DNA of 28,075 bases from an uncultured Helicobacteraceae bacterium (GTDB lineage Bacteria > Campylobacterota > Campylobacteria > Campylobacterales > UBA6016): NCBI GenBank assembly GCA_937973585.1, contig CALJKN010000106.1, positions 1-28,075 of the forward strand, written 5' to 3'. The notes beneath the pieces were generated by a model that worked only from the letters and a program-made list of their open reading frames with translations, searched no databases and had not been told where the DNA came from. Of this stretch, positions 16,532 through 24,124 are shown one piece after another. The translations under genes and the position numbers were made by a program. Each line of letters opens with the position of its first letter. Positions within the stretch are counted from its first letter, which is position 1.

Positions 16532-18038
16532 TCATGGACTCCCGAAGTATTTTCAATCTGACCCCTTCAATCCTTCTAGGTTTACCGATGACTATTAGCG
16601 TATCGCCATACTCCAAGGAGAAGTCCCCTTTTGGATTAAACTTAAAACCGCCGCCTGTTTTTTTAACGCCTAGAGTAATGCAGCCGAATAGATCTATCTC
16701 CAAATTGGAGAGTAAAATTCCTTTGCAAAACGGAATCTGGATCTCTTCGGCCAATACTCTCTTGTCGTCTGCCACAAGCTGATAGATAGCCTGATAAGCG
16801 ATAGGCGAGTTCAAAAACTCTGCCATAACGAGTGAGCCCTGTTTTAGACCTATGACATCGTTTGCCCCTGCTATCCTCATTTTCTCTTCATTTTTTGCCT
16901 CTGAGGCCTTTGAAATTATCTTTATTTTGGAAGACAGAGATCTGGTTGCCAAAATAATAGAGATATTCGTGGTATCGCAGTTTGTAATACATATCACCGA
17001 GCTAGCTTTTATCCCGGCATCTAGCGCCTTAAGGGTCTCGACTCTGGTTGCATCCCCGAAAAATGCCTTAAAACCGAGACTTTTTGCATATTCAACCCTT
17101 TCACGGTTAAAATCAACGATAATAAACTCCACCCTAGAGTCGTGCATTCTATGAGACAACTCCTCGCCCATTTTTCCAAAACCGCAAATAAGCGCATAGT
17201 CTTTTAACTTCTCTATATGTTCATGATTTTTTTGCTCTCTGACGGCGCTGATCTTTTGCCCTAAAGTCGTTGTCACGAGAGATGTCAACATCGCCAAAAC
17301 ACCGAGTCCGGCAAAAACCAGAAATATTGAGGCTATTTTTGACTCAGTAGTAGACGGCACCACGTCACCGTAACCGACCGTTGCTATCGTGATAACCGCC
17401 CAATAAACAGCATCAAAATAGTTTGTAATTTTTGGGTTGTCACTTTCAAAAACATAGAACAAAGAGGAGGCGATAAAAACGGTCATAAAAATCAGGACAA
17501 AAAGAAGACCGAACTCATATTTTTTGGTCGAGAGGGTATCAAACAACCCTCTGGTAATCTCCGAGTATCTAAAAATCTTAAAAAGCCTCAGAGGTCGAAG
17601 TTCCGGATGAATAGATAGCAGATCTATTATGCTCATTGGATTTAAAATAAATTTTAGCTTATCAATGAATATTTTTATTAGCAAAACCCTTAGGGAGGGT
17701 CTAATCCTCAGTTCCTCCCAATCTTCCATCTTATCAATAATTATTTTATGAATATCCGAGTGAACCCAAAAGCGGAGAATATACTCTGCTATAAAAACAA
17801 AAATAGCAAATACCTCCACTACAAACAACCAAAACCCTACGTTTTCTTTGATATCATATAGATATATTCCGACAGTTACCAGCACTATCGTAATCATCGA
17901 GTAATCGAAATATTTTTTATATCTAAATGAATCGTTAAGTAGTAGGTTTTTAAAAAAAAGCTTTAAGGAGAGATACCCCATAGAGGTATCTAGCCTGTAG
18001 GCATAAAGGAGAAGTTTTTTGCAGATAAGGTTACCCAT
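16524..18038 (-). CDS. Six-helix potassium channel with C-terminal RCK domain
   Basis: A 504-aa inner-membrane K+ channel. S1 is at about 47-63, S2 at 70-90 and S5/S6 at 177-197 and 235-256. The S4-like segment carries a positive residue at every third position (R148, R151, K154, R157), suggesting a voltage sensor. The selectivity filter is TIATVGYGD (217-225). After S6 comes an RCK domain with an intact CGFGKMGEEL nucleotide motif (285-294), then a TrkA-C domain ending near residue 490 (YGDTLIVIGK). The ATG overlaps the gatB stop (ATGGGTAA). The stretch between S2 and S3 (residues 95-128) is longer than usual and amphipathic. Its role is probably membrane potential or K+ homeostasis. Confidence 0.9.
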   Translation of the reverse strand: MGNLICKKLLLYAYRLDTSMGYLSLKLFFKNLLLNDSFRYKKYFDYSMITIVLVTVGIYLYDIKENVGFWLFVVEVFAIFVFIAEYILRFWVHSDIHKIIIDKMEDWEELRIRPSLRVLLIKIFIDKLKFILNPMSIIDLLSIHPELRPLRLFKIFRYSEITRGLFDTLSTKKYEFGLLFVLIFMTVFIASSLFYVFESDNPKITNYFDAVYWAVITIATVGYGDVVPSTTESKIASIFLVFAGLGVLAMLTSLVTTTLGQKISAVREQKNHEHIEKLKDYALICGFGKMGEELSHRMHDSRVEFIIVDFNRERVEYAKSLGFKAFFGDATRVETLKALDAGIKASSVICITNCDTTNISIILATRSLSSKIKIISKASEAKNEEKMRIAGANDVIGLKQGSLVMAEFLNSPIAYQAIYQLVADDKRVLAEEIQIPFCKGILLSNLEIDLFGCITLGVKKTGGGFKFNPKGDFSLEYGDTLIVIGKPRRIEGVRLKILRESMNG

Positions 18039-19467
18039 TTAACATTTGTTTCAGAAGCTCGTTTACTTTTGCCGGATTTGCACTCCCTTTTGAGGCTTTC
18101 ATGGTTTGCCCGACAAAATATCCAAACAATGCCTCTTTGCCGCTTCTATACTCTTCGAGTTGTTTCGGATTATTTTTAATCACCTCTTCGATGATCGATA
18201 CTATCGCACCGTCGTCGCTTACTTGTTTTAGCCCCAGTTTTTCGATGACTGCGTCTATCTCTTGCGAAGGGGTCTCGACTAGATTATCTAGCACGTCTTT
18301 TGCCGCTTTCCCGCTAATTGTCCCGTCGCTTATCCTTTTTGTAAGCAGCGCTAGCTTTTGTGCGTCTATGCCGCTTTTCTCAAGCTCCACCCCTTTTGCA
18401 TTTAAGCGGCCGATAAGCTCTGTAGTTAGCCAACTGAGCGCCAACTTGGTATCACTACCCTCTTTTATCATCGTCTCAAAATAGTTTGCCATAAATAGAT
18501 CGTTTGTAAGAACGCCCGCATCATAAGGTTTTAGCCCATATGAGTTTACAAATCTATCTTTTTTCTCATCCGGTAGCTCAGGTAGTTTTTTCGCCTCTTC
18601 AAGCATCTCATCTGTTACTATAAGCGGCGGCAGATCCGGATCCGGAAAATATCTATAATCGGCAGAACCCTCTTTGCCCCTCATAGAGCGGGTCTCATTT
18701 TTAGAAGGGTCGTAAAGCCTTGTCTCTTGGGCAACCTCTTTTTCATACATACCGCTCATCCATGCTTCACGTTGTCTTGCCACTTCATAGTCGATTGCAC
18801 GTTGAATAAACTTGAAGCTGTTGATATTTTTTATCTCAACTCTCGTATAAAGCTTTGTATCGCCGACAGGCCTAATAGAGACGTTTGCATCGCATCTAAA
18901 AGAGCCCTCTTGCATATTTGCATCGGATATATCAAGGTATGTCACGATCGCATGTAATTTTTTAAGATACAGCACAGCCTCCAAAGAACTTGACATATCA
19001 GGCTCCGAGACGATCTCAACAAGCGGAGTGCCTACACGATTTAAGTCAACTTTGCTATATCCGCTCTCATGTATATTTTTTCCGGCATCCTCTTCCATGT
19101 GCGCTCTGGCGATTCTGACAGTTTTTGAGCTACCGTCTTCAAAATCTATAGTTAGATTACCGTGTTCTACTATTGGAATAGTAAATTGGGATATTTGATA
19201 CGCTTTTGGGGAATCCGGATAAAAATAGCTTTTTCTGTCAAATATTGATGCTTTATTTATAGTAGCACCTACTGCATTTCCAAAAAGCATCGCCTTTTTT
19301 ACGGCCTCCAGATTCAAAACCGGAAGAGCGCCCGGCAGAGCCAGACAAGTAGGGCATGTATTTGAGTTTGGCTCATCCCCAAAGCTTGTTGAGCAGTTGC
19401 AAAAAATCTTAGTTTTAGTATTTAGCTGGACGTGAACTTCAAGTCCTATCACCGTTTCAAACTGCAT
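18031..19467 (-). CDS. gatB: Asp-tRNA(Asn)/Glu-tRNA(Gln) amidotransferase subunit B
   Basis: GatB (478 aa) binds the misacylated tRNA and its kinase domain activates the Glu or Asp side chain for amidation by GatA with GatC, allowing indirect Gln-tRNA or Asn-tRNA synthesis. Family marks are GLEVHVQLNTKTKIFCNC at the N-terminus, paired cysteines CNC...CPTC (a zinc site in the family), FDRKSYFYPDSPKAYQISQ and HMEEDAGK. A helical C-terminal YqeY/GatB tail runs to GKANPAKVNELLKQM-type sequence. AAAGGA precedes the ATG. gatA and gatC are not in the window. The gene follows the ThiE-like gene by 12 bases and overlaps the channel gene by 8 bases. Confidence 0.97.
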   Translation of the reverse strand: MQFETVIGLEVHVQLNTKTKIFCNCSTSFGDEPNSNTCPTCLALPGALPVLNLEAVKKAMLFGNAVGATINKASIFDRKSYFYPDSPKAYQISQFTIPIVEHGNLTIDFEDGSSKTVRIARAHMEEDAGKNIHESGYSKVDLNRVGTPLVEIVSEPDMSSSLEAVLYLKKLHAIVTYLDISDANMQEGSFRCDANVSIRPVGDTKLYTRVEIKNINSFKFIQRAIDYEVARQREAWMSGMYEKEVAQETRLYDPSKNETRSMRGKEGSADYRYFPDPDLPPLIVTDEMLEEAKKLPELPDEKKDRFVNSYGLKPYDAGVLTNDLFMANYFETMIKEGSDTKLALSWLTTELIGRLNAKGVELEKSGIDAQKLALLTKRISDGTISGKAAKDVLDNLVETPSQEIDAVIEKLGLKQVSDDGAIVSIIEEVIKNNPKQLEEYRSGKEALFGYFVGQTMKASKGSANPAKVNELLKQMLNG

Positions 19468-19479
19468 ATAATTCCTTTA

Positions 19480-20034
19480 TTATCTTACAAAATATCGTAT
19501 CGAAGCAAACCCGAAAACACCGGTTTCCAAAACCTGCCGAACCCTTGATTCGTTATCTATCCCACCGAGCGCAAATACCTTTTGTCTATCTATATTTGAT
19601 ATCATAGTCTCAAAAGCCTCAATACCGATCGGCTCCCCTTTGTCCGGCGAGGCAAACAGAGGACTAAGGGTCACATAGTCGGCACCGAGTTCAATCGAGT
19701 GGCTCACATCATGGACAGTGTGACAACTAACAACCGTCAACAAAGATGAGCTTTTTGCCTCTTTGATTAGGCTCTGCTGTTCACCCCTAAGATGAACGCC
19801 GCCTAAGCCGTATTTTTTAGCACCCTCTATAGAGCCGTTTAAGAGAAAAACAGCTTTTGATGTTTTTGATATTTCGGAAAAAATCTCCAAAAGTAGGTTT
19901 TTGTCCCCTTCTGTTTTATCTCTAAAACAGACAAAATCTGGGTTGTATTTTATTAAACTTCGGTTTAATGATTGCCGAAAAAAATGGGTTGAAGTGCCGT
20001 AATATCGTGGATCAGTTATTAGGTAACTGCGCAT
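19480..20034 (-). CDS. ThiE/TenI-family protein (thiamine phosphate synthase-like)
   Basis: A 184-aa TIM-barrel protein of the thiamine phosphate synthase/TenI family, which acts in thiamine synthesis. Visible marks are YLITD at the N-terminus, CFRDK where ThiE has QxRxK, GGVHLRGEQQ, the VVSCHT segment, GADYVTLSPLFASPDKG and ALGGI. It is shorter than typical ThiE (about 205-220 aa). The two acidic residues that bind magnesium in ThiE appear to be glycine (LLNGS) and glutamine (GEQQS). The retained SxH histidine and the SPLF segment fit TenI (thiazole tautomerase) better. Its start overlaps the end of the small membrane protein gene by 23 bases, so it is translationally coupled. I therefore give no gene symbol. 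Confidence 0.8.
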   Translation of the reverse strand: MRSYLITDPRYYGTSTHFFRQSLNRSLIKYNPDFVCFRDKTEGDKNLLLEIFSEISKTSKAVFLLNGSIEGAKKYGLGGVHLRGEQQSLIKEAKSSSLLTVVSCHTVHDVSHSIELGADYVTLSPLFASPDKGEPIGIEAFETMISNIDRQKVFALGGIDNESRVRQVLETGVFGFASIRYFVR

Positions 20035-20311
20035 CTGCCGTTTTTTCGTCCCTCTTTAACTCATCCAACATACTCTCCAGCAGTGCCGTTTGTCTCTTTT
20101 TTTCAACGACAATATCTTGCAACATTGACAATCCCTCAAAAAAAGCGACAAAAACAAGTCCAAACATAAAGCCGAAAAGAGCAGAAACAAGAGAGATAAA
20201 AAAACCGAAATGGAAAAAGTAGAAAAATAAAAAGGCTGATAAAAAGAAGGAAAAAACCCACGAAACACCGAGGCAAAAACTAACTAAGGCCTCGATGAGT
20301 TTGCTTTTCAA
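20012..20311 (-). CDS. Small two-helix inner-membrane protein downstream of atpB
   Basis: A 99-aa protein with two very hydrophobic, phenylalanine-rich membrane segments (about 8-33 and 36-60) joined by a tight turn, then a charged helical C-terminus (VEKKRQTALLESMLDELKRDE) likely in the cytoplasm. I cannot name it. A small integral membrane protein directly after the lone atpB is, to my knowledge, also found in Campylobacter, which suggests a conserved pair. The 21-base gap from atpB and 23-base overlap with the ThiE-like gene place it in one transcript. A role in ATP synthase assembly is only a guess from position. Confidence 0.75.
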   Translation of the reverse strand: MKSKLIEALVSFCLGVSWVFSFFLSAFLFFYFFHFGFFISLVSALFGFMFGLVFVAFFEGLSMLQDIVVEKKRQTALLESMLDELKRDEKTADAQLPNN

Positions 20312-20332
20312 GTGGGTTTTTCTAAAAGCAGA

Positions 20333-21022
20333 TTAGTGTTTATTTTCTTCTTCCATCATAACCGCACCGGCTAGATAGACGTATGTAAGAATCATAAAGA
20401 TAAAAGTTTGCAGTAACCCGAAAAAGAATAGTAGGAAAAACGCCGGAAGAGGCACTATCCAAGGGACAAGCATCAATAAAACCGCAAGGAACATATCGTC
20501 CCCTTTTACGTTACCCATAAGCCTGAAAGATAGAGATACTATTCTCGAAAGATGAGAGATAATCTCAATCGGGAACATCAAAGGTGCCAAAATTTTTACA
20601 GGTCCCATAAAGTGGGCAAAATAGTGACTGAAACCTTGAGTTTTTATACCTTCATAGTTGTAGTATATAAATACTATCAGAGCAAGCCCCAAAGTCATAT
20701 TGATATTACTGGTCGGAGATTCAAATCCAGGGATAATACCCATCATATTTGATACAAATACGATAAGACCTATCGTTGCGATTAGAGGTAAATATCTTCT
20801 AGCTCTCTCTTCACCGAATACTCCGGCACCCATGCTGATTACACCTTCTAGGTATACTTCCATTACATTTTGAAGACCTCTAGGGATTAGTTTCATCCCT
20901 TGTGTAGCTATTACCGCCAATACTAGAACTATTACAACTGCAAGAAGCGTATGCGAAACCAAAATAGCCGCTTGAGAGTGTCCTAGAAAGGCTCCGAAAA
21001 AAGTAAAGAGTCTATCTCCCAT
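20333..21022 (-). CDS. atpB: F0F1 ATP synthase subunit a
   Basis: Subunit a (229 aa) forms the proton half-channels next to the c-ring. It has five to six membrane helices. The essential arginine is R167 in SLSFRLMGN, followed by the conserved GDD. IPRGLQNVMEV near residue 46 and EFNSMMG-like SNMMGIIPG (91-99) are also family marks. The ribosome site AAAGG precedes the ATG. The other ATP synthase genes are not adjacent; a separated atpB is known in Campylobacterota. It heads the long minus-strand run that may extend through to gpsA. Confidence 0.96.
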   Translation of the reverse strand: MGDRLFTFFGAFLGHSQAAILVSHTLLAVVIVLVLAVIATQGMKLIPRGLQNVMEVYLEGVISMGAGVFGEERARRYLPLIATIGLIVFVSNMMGIIPGFESPTSNINMTLGLALIVFIYYNYEGIKTQGFSHYFAHFMGPVKILAPLMFPIEIISHLSRIVSLSFRLMGNVKGDDMFLAVLLMLVPWIVPLPAFFLLFFFGLLQTFIFMILTYVYLAGAVMMEEENKH

Positions 21023-21052
21023 TTTTTGCCTTTGAGACTAAAATTTTGGAAC

Positions 21053-21058
21053 ATTGTA
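21053..21058 (-). promoter_or_regulatory. atpB: Possible -10 box for atpB
   Basis: On the minus strand GTTACAAT occurs 31 bases before the atpB ATG, in an AT-rich gap. The same GTTACAAT string occurs upstream of icd. No -35 is visible. This is inference from position and base composition. Confidence 0.3.
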
Positions 21059-21100
21059 ACTAAAAAGTGTTTAAATTAGTGGATGATTTTTAATCAAAAA

Positions 21101-21129
21101 AGCAATAAAGTCCGCATTTTGCGGACTTT
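21101..21129 (-). terminator. Rho-independent terminator of the EF-hand gene
   Basis: AAAGTCCGC (21107-21115) and GCGGACTTT (21121-21129) form a perfect 9-bp stem with a five-base loop, 7 bases past the stop of the minus-strand EF-hand gene. On the minus strand it is followed by ATTGC and a six-T run (A6 at 21096-21101 on the + strand). It insulates the EF-hand gene from atpB. Confidence 0.85.
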
Positions 21130-21136
21130 ATACAGA

Positions 21137-21961
21137 TTATGCGCTAAGCGAAGAAAGTACGCTGTCGCCTGTTTGCGTAGAATATGACGAAGACATTTGT
21201 TGCAAATATGCAGCTATCATTTTTTGAATCTGCGTATTATTAAATCCGCTACTCAGCTCTTCTGAGTCGATAGTTCCATCCCCGTCGGAATCCAAAGATG
21301 CCATAATGCTTGACAAATCCGAGTTAGATTCTGAATCTGATTCCGAACCCTCTTTTGAGCCGTGCGGCGGAGGTGGTGGCGGCATAGAAGCCATCATATC
21401 TTTCATACCGGTAGAAAACTCATCGCTAGACAAAGTGCCGTCTCCGTCGGTATCAAAAGTTGCAAACGTCTCTTCGGCGTTTACCGAATCGGCATTTGGA
21501 CCTTTGCTCAGAAAATCGGCAAACTCAGTCGCATCTATGGAGCCGTCTTCGCTAGAATCTGCTTTTGAGAAAAGCTCTTCATCGCTTGGCGGCGGTGGAG
21601 GCCCTTTTCTCTCTGTTTTTTGAGATTCGGATGAGCTTGAAGAGTCTGAGAATCTCATCTTATCCATCGTCTCTTTCATTTGATCCCTTAGACTTTTCAT
21701 CCCCGTGCTCATCTCTTCTTGGCTCAGGTTCCCATCGCCGTCGGTATCAAAAGATGAATACAGCTCTTCCGCATTTAAAGAATCAGCCCCAGGCCCTTTG
21801 CTTATTAGATCCGAAAACTCTGTTTGATCTATTGTGCCGTCGCCGCTTGAATCGGCTTTTTTGAACATCTCCTCTTCGCTAGGTTTTTTCCTTTGCGTCC
21901 CTTGTGAGGAGTAATTTCCGTAACTGCTATAACTACTTCCGTAAGCGCTAATGGTACTCAT
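21137..21961 (-). CDS. Five-EF-hand calcium-binding protein with internal duplication
   Basis: A 274-aa acidic protein with five canonical 12-residue EF-hand loops: 37-48 (DSSGDGTIDQTE), 72-83 (DTDGDGNLSQEE), 135-146 (DSSEDGSIDATE), 170-181 (DTDGDGTLSSDE) and 224-235 (DSDGDGTIDSEE). Loops 1-2 and 3-4 belong to two copies of a module of about 75-90 residues, each with the same KGPxADSxNAEE linker, so one pair arose by duplication. Proline runs (PPPPP at 121-125, PPPPPP at 194-199) and a Ser/Glu-rich stretch join the parts. There is no Sec signal or membrane segment. The Ser/Tyr-rich N-terminus and Ser-rich C-terminus are low complexity. A strong AAAGGAG ribosome site lies upstream. The function is unknown; calcium buffering or sensing is inferred. 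Confidence 0.88.
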   Translation of the reverse strand: MSTISAYGSSYSSYGNYSSQGTQRKKPSEEEMFKKADSSGDGTIDQTEFSDLISKGPGADSLNAEELYSSFDTDGDGNLSQEEMSTGMKSLRDQMKETMDKMRFSDSSSSSESQKTERKGPPPPPSDEELFSKADSSEDGSIDATEFADFLSKGPNADSVNAEETFATFDTDGDGTLSSDEFSTGMKDMMASMPPPPPPHGSKEGSESDSESNSDLSSIMASLDSDGDGTIDSEELSSGFNNTQIQKMIAAYLQQMSSSYSTQTGDSVLSSLSA

Positions 21962-21983
21962 TAGATGCTCCTTTGTTTGGTTT

Positions 21984-22027
21984 ACGCAAATTGCGTGCAG
22001 TATAATCCCCTATTAGGGTAAACGCAA
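21984..22027. promoter_or_regulatory. Possible operator/promoter region of the EF-hand gene
   Basis: The divergent gap contains a 13-base palindrome ACGCAAATTGCGT (21984-21996) and a third ACGCAA half-site at 22022-22027. Between them lie a minus-strand -10-like TATACT (21999-22004) and a + strand TATAAT (22001-22006). This arrangement suits a regulator acting on one or both divergent transcripts. Functional assignment is inference. Confidence 0.35.
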
Positions 22028-22063
22028 GGCAAACCCATATCCAACCCTGTTAAACAATCATTA

Positions 22064-22112
22064 TTTACTTCTGTTTACTTTGAATTTTTCATCTATTTGA
22101 ATAAAAATAGAT
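22064..22112 (+). promoter_or_regulatory. Direct repeats and inverted repeat upstream of the two-component genes
   Basis: Two copies of TTTACTT (22064-22070 and 22074-22080) are exactly 10 bases apart, the one-helical-turn spacing used by OmpR/PhoB-family regulators. Downstream, ATCTATTT (22091-22098) and AAATAGAT (22105-22112) form an inverted repeat 11 bases before the regulator start. These may be sites for autoregulation; the regulator has no clear ribosome site of its own. Confidence 0.35.
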
Positions 22113-22123
22113 AAAATCAAGCT

Positions 22124-22819
22124 ATGGAACAAATACCTGAGCAAACAAAAATAAAAGTAATAATGATCGAAGACGATCCGCAAATGTCAGAGGTTATAGG
22201 CGAATATCTGCTTACATACGGAATGGAGCTAACATCATATAGACTGCCTTTTGACGGGATTGCCGCAATAGAGGATGGAGTTTTTGACGTATTGCTACTG
22301 GATTTGACACTACCCCAAATGGATGGACTTGAGGTATGCAGAATTATTAAGCAAAAGAAAAATATCCCGATTATTATCACCTCTGCCAGAGGCGGCGTAA
22401 GCGACAAGGTTGTCGGGCTAGAGATGGGGGCAGACGATTATCTCCCAAAACCGTTTGACCCGAGAGAGTTGGTCGCAAGGATTAGGGCAGCCGCCAGAAG
22501 GACAAAAGAACCAAAACAGCACAGAGAAACAAACGGGGATTTTGAGCTAAATGAGTCGGCTATGGAGATAGTTTTTAGAGGTTTAAAGCTCCAGCTAACA
22601 CCTGCCGAATTTGAGGTTTTATCACTTTTTATCAAAAACAACGGAAATGTCCTCTCCAGAGACTACATAGTCGATAATGTCGAGTCTATGAAATGGGAGA
22701 GTGTCGGCAAGAGCGTAGACGTTATAGTCGGCCGGATTAGGCAAAAAATAGGAGACGACCCTAGAAGCCCGAGATACATCAAATCCGTAAAAGGGTTTGG
22801 ATATAGGTTTTGCACTTGA
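22124..22819 (+). CDS. OmpR-family response regulator (ArsR-like, two-component)
   Basis: A 231-aa DNA-binding response regulator. The receiver domain (11-122) has E16/D17/D18, phospho-acceptor D60, T86 and K109 in LPKPF. A winged-helix OmpR-type DNA-binding domain (about 133-231) ends in SPRYIKSVKGFGYRF. The next gene encodes its kinase and overlaps its stop. The pair resembles the ArsRS system of Helicobacter, which responds to acid, but the signal here is unknown. The start at 22124 lacks a good ribosome site; a later ATG (residue 14) would cut into the acidic pocket, so I keep the first. It is divergent from the EF-hand gene. Confidence 0.93.
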   Translation: MEQIPEQTKIKVIMIEDDPQMSEVIGEYLLTYGMELTSYRLPFDGIAAIEDGVFDVLLLDLTLPQMDGLEVCRIIKQKKNIPIIITSARGGVSDKVVGLEMGADDYLPKPFDPRELVARIRAAARRTKEPKQHRETNGDFELNESAMEIVFRGLKLQLTPAEFEVLSLFIKNNGNVLSRDYIVDNVESMKWESVGKSVDVIVGRIRQKIGDDPRSPRYIKSVKGFGYRFCT

Positions 22820-24123
22820 ATAGACACTCTATAATTGCAAAAATTACGATTTTTTTTGGAATATTCTCGGTCGCCGTTATGATAATTGCCGGATGGATAT
22901 TTAGCGCAAACGTTTTTTCCGACAGAATGGCTTTTTTTGATAGAATCAGGCACTCCGAGGGGGTCATAGAGGAGCTAAATTCTAGCAAATATAGCGAAAT
23001 TCATATTGAGACCCTCCAAGCAACTATTTTACCGGATGCCGAGACATCCGAAATACTTGCGACAAAAACACCGAATCCACCGTTCCCGCCGTTTGGCCCG
23101 ATACCAAGACCAAAGCACGATAAAAATCAAAAGCCGGAGCCGAATTTCGGTCACCCTCCATTAGCGCAACAAGGGTTTGGATTTAGGCCGAACAGAGAGA
23201 ATATGAAGATATACGACTCCGTGTTTAGAAGGGTTATAGTAGTGAACGTGAATGGTAAGAATATCGGGTTTGTCGATGCGGCTGCGCTTGGGACTTTTTA
23301 TCTTTATTTTTGGATAGCGGTTTTTGCCGTGTTTTCCGGTATTACATTGCTATATTTAGCCATAGTGAGAAGCTTAACGCCGCTTAAAAAATTACAAGAA
23401 GACATCGCAAATTTTGGAATAAGCAAAAAATTTGTCAGAACACAGGTCGAATATCGAAAAGATGAGATAGGAAAAATAAGACGGGTATTCGATGAGACGG
23501 CAGAGAAAATAACATCGATGGTGGATGCTAGAGAGATATTCCTAAAAAATGCGGCTCATGAGTTGAAAACACCTATAGCCAAAGGGGTTGTGATAGCCCA
23601 CATTTTGCAAGACGAAAAATGGGGTGCGAGACTACTGGATATTTTTTCCAGAATGAATGAGATAGTAAACGGCATCATGACAGCCGAGACCGTGATAGCA
23701 GACGGTTTTGCCCCAAAGTTGGAGCCTATCGCTATGCGATCTTTTTGTCTAAAAATAGTCAAAAAGCTGTTTTTGGAAGATGAGAAAATGATAGTCCTGA
23801 TCCCGCCGGACTCATTTGCAATGGGGGATGAGAAGCTTTTAGAGATTGCCGTTACCAACTTATTTGATAATGCCGTAAAATTCTCATCAGACCAAAAGGC
23901 TTACTGCGGCACGGAAAACGGAAAGATATACGTAAAAAACAAGGGGACTCCGCTTGTGGAGCCTATAGATAGATACTTTGAACCTTTTTTTAAAGAGACC
24001 AGCATAAGAAATGAGACCGGTATGGGGCTTGGACTTTATTTGACAAAAAGGGTTCTGGAGATTCAGGGTTTTAAACTATCATACTCCTATCAAAACGGCT
24101 CGAATGTCTTTACGATAGGGTGA
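22816..24123 (+). CDS. ArsS-like sensor histidine kinase
   Basis: A 435-aa membrane kinase. TM1 is at about 8-30 and TM2 at 160-184, enclosing a periplasmic sensor region of about 130 residues. Residues 87-117 of that region are rich in proline with some histidine (PNPPFPPFGPIPRPKH, then GHPPL). A HAMP domain follows, then the phospho-acceptor H248 in NAAHELKTPIAKG, the N-box (N348 and N352 in NLFDNAVKF) and a G2 box TGMGLGLYL (401-409). The G1 box lacks the usual DxGxG (VKNKGTPLVEP instead), a feature I associate with ArsS-like kinases. I choose the TTG at 22816, which overlaps the regulator stop (TTGA) with AGG upstream; a TTG at 22810 is the alternative. It ends one base from the convergent HD-GYP gene. 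Confidence 0.92.
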   Translation: MNRHSIIAKITIFFGIFSVAVMIIAGWIFSANVFSDRMAFFDRIRHSEGVIEELNSSKYSEIHIETLQATILPDAETSEILATKTPNPPFPPFGPIPRPKHDKNQKPEPNFGHPPLAQQGFGFRPNRENMKIYDSVFRRVIVVNVNGKNIGFVDAAALGTFYLYFWIAVFAVFSGITLLYLAIVRSLTPLKKLQEDIANFGISKKFVRTQVEYRKDEIGKIRRVFDETAEKITSMVDAREIFLKNAAHELKTPIAKGVVIAHILQDEKWGARLLDIFSRMNEIVNGIMTAETVIADGFAPKLEPIAMRSFCLKIVKKLFLEDEKMIVLIPPDSFAMGDEKLLEIAVTNLFDNAVKFSSDQKAYCGTENGKIYVKNKGTPLVEPIDRYFEPFFKETSIRNETGMGLGLYLTKRVLEIQGFKLSYSYQNGSNVFTIG

Positions 24124-24124
24124 A

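Noticed and set aside
20056..20268. Hydrophobic 70-codon minus-strand frame inside the small membrane protein gene
   Set aside because: The alternate frame is hydrophobic only because of the T-rich DNA; the 99-aa frame has the better start, charge pattern and coupling to its neighbours.
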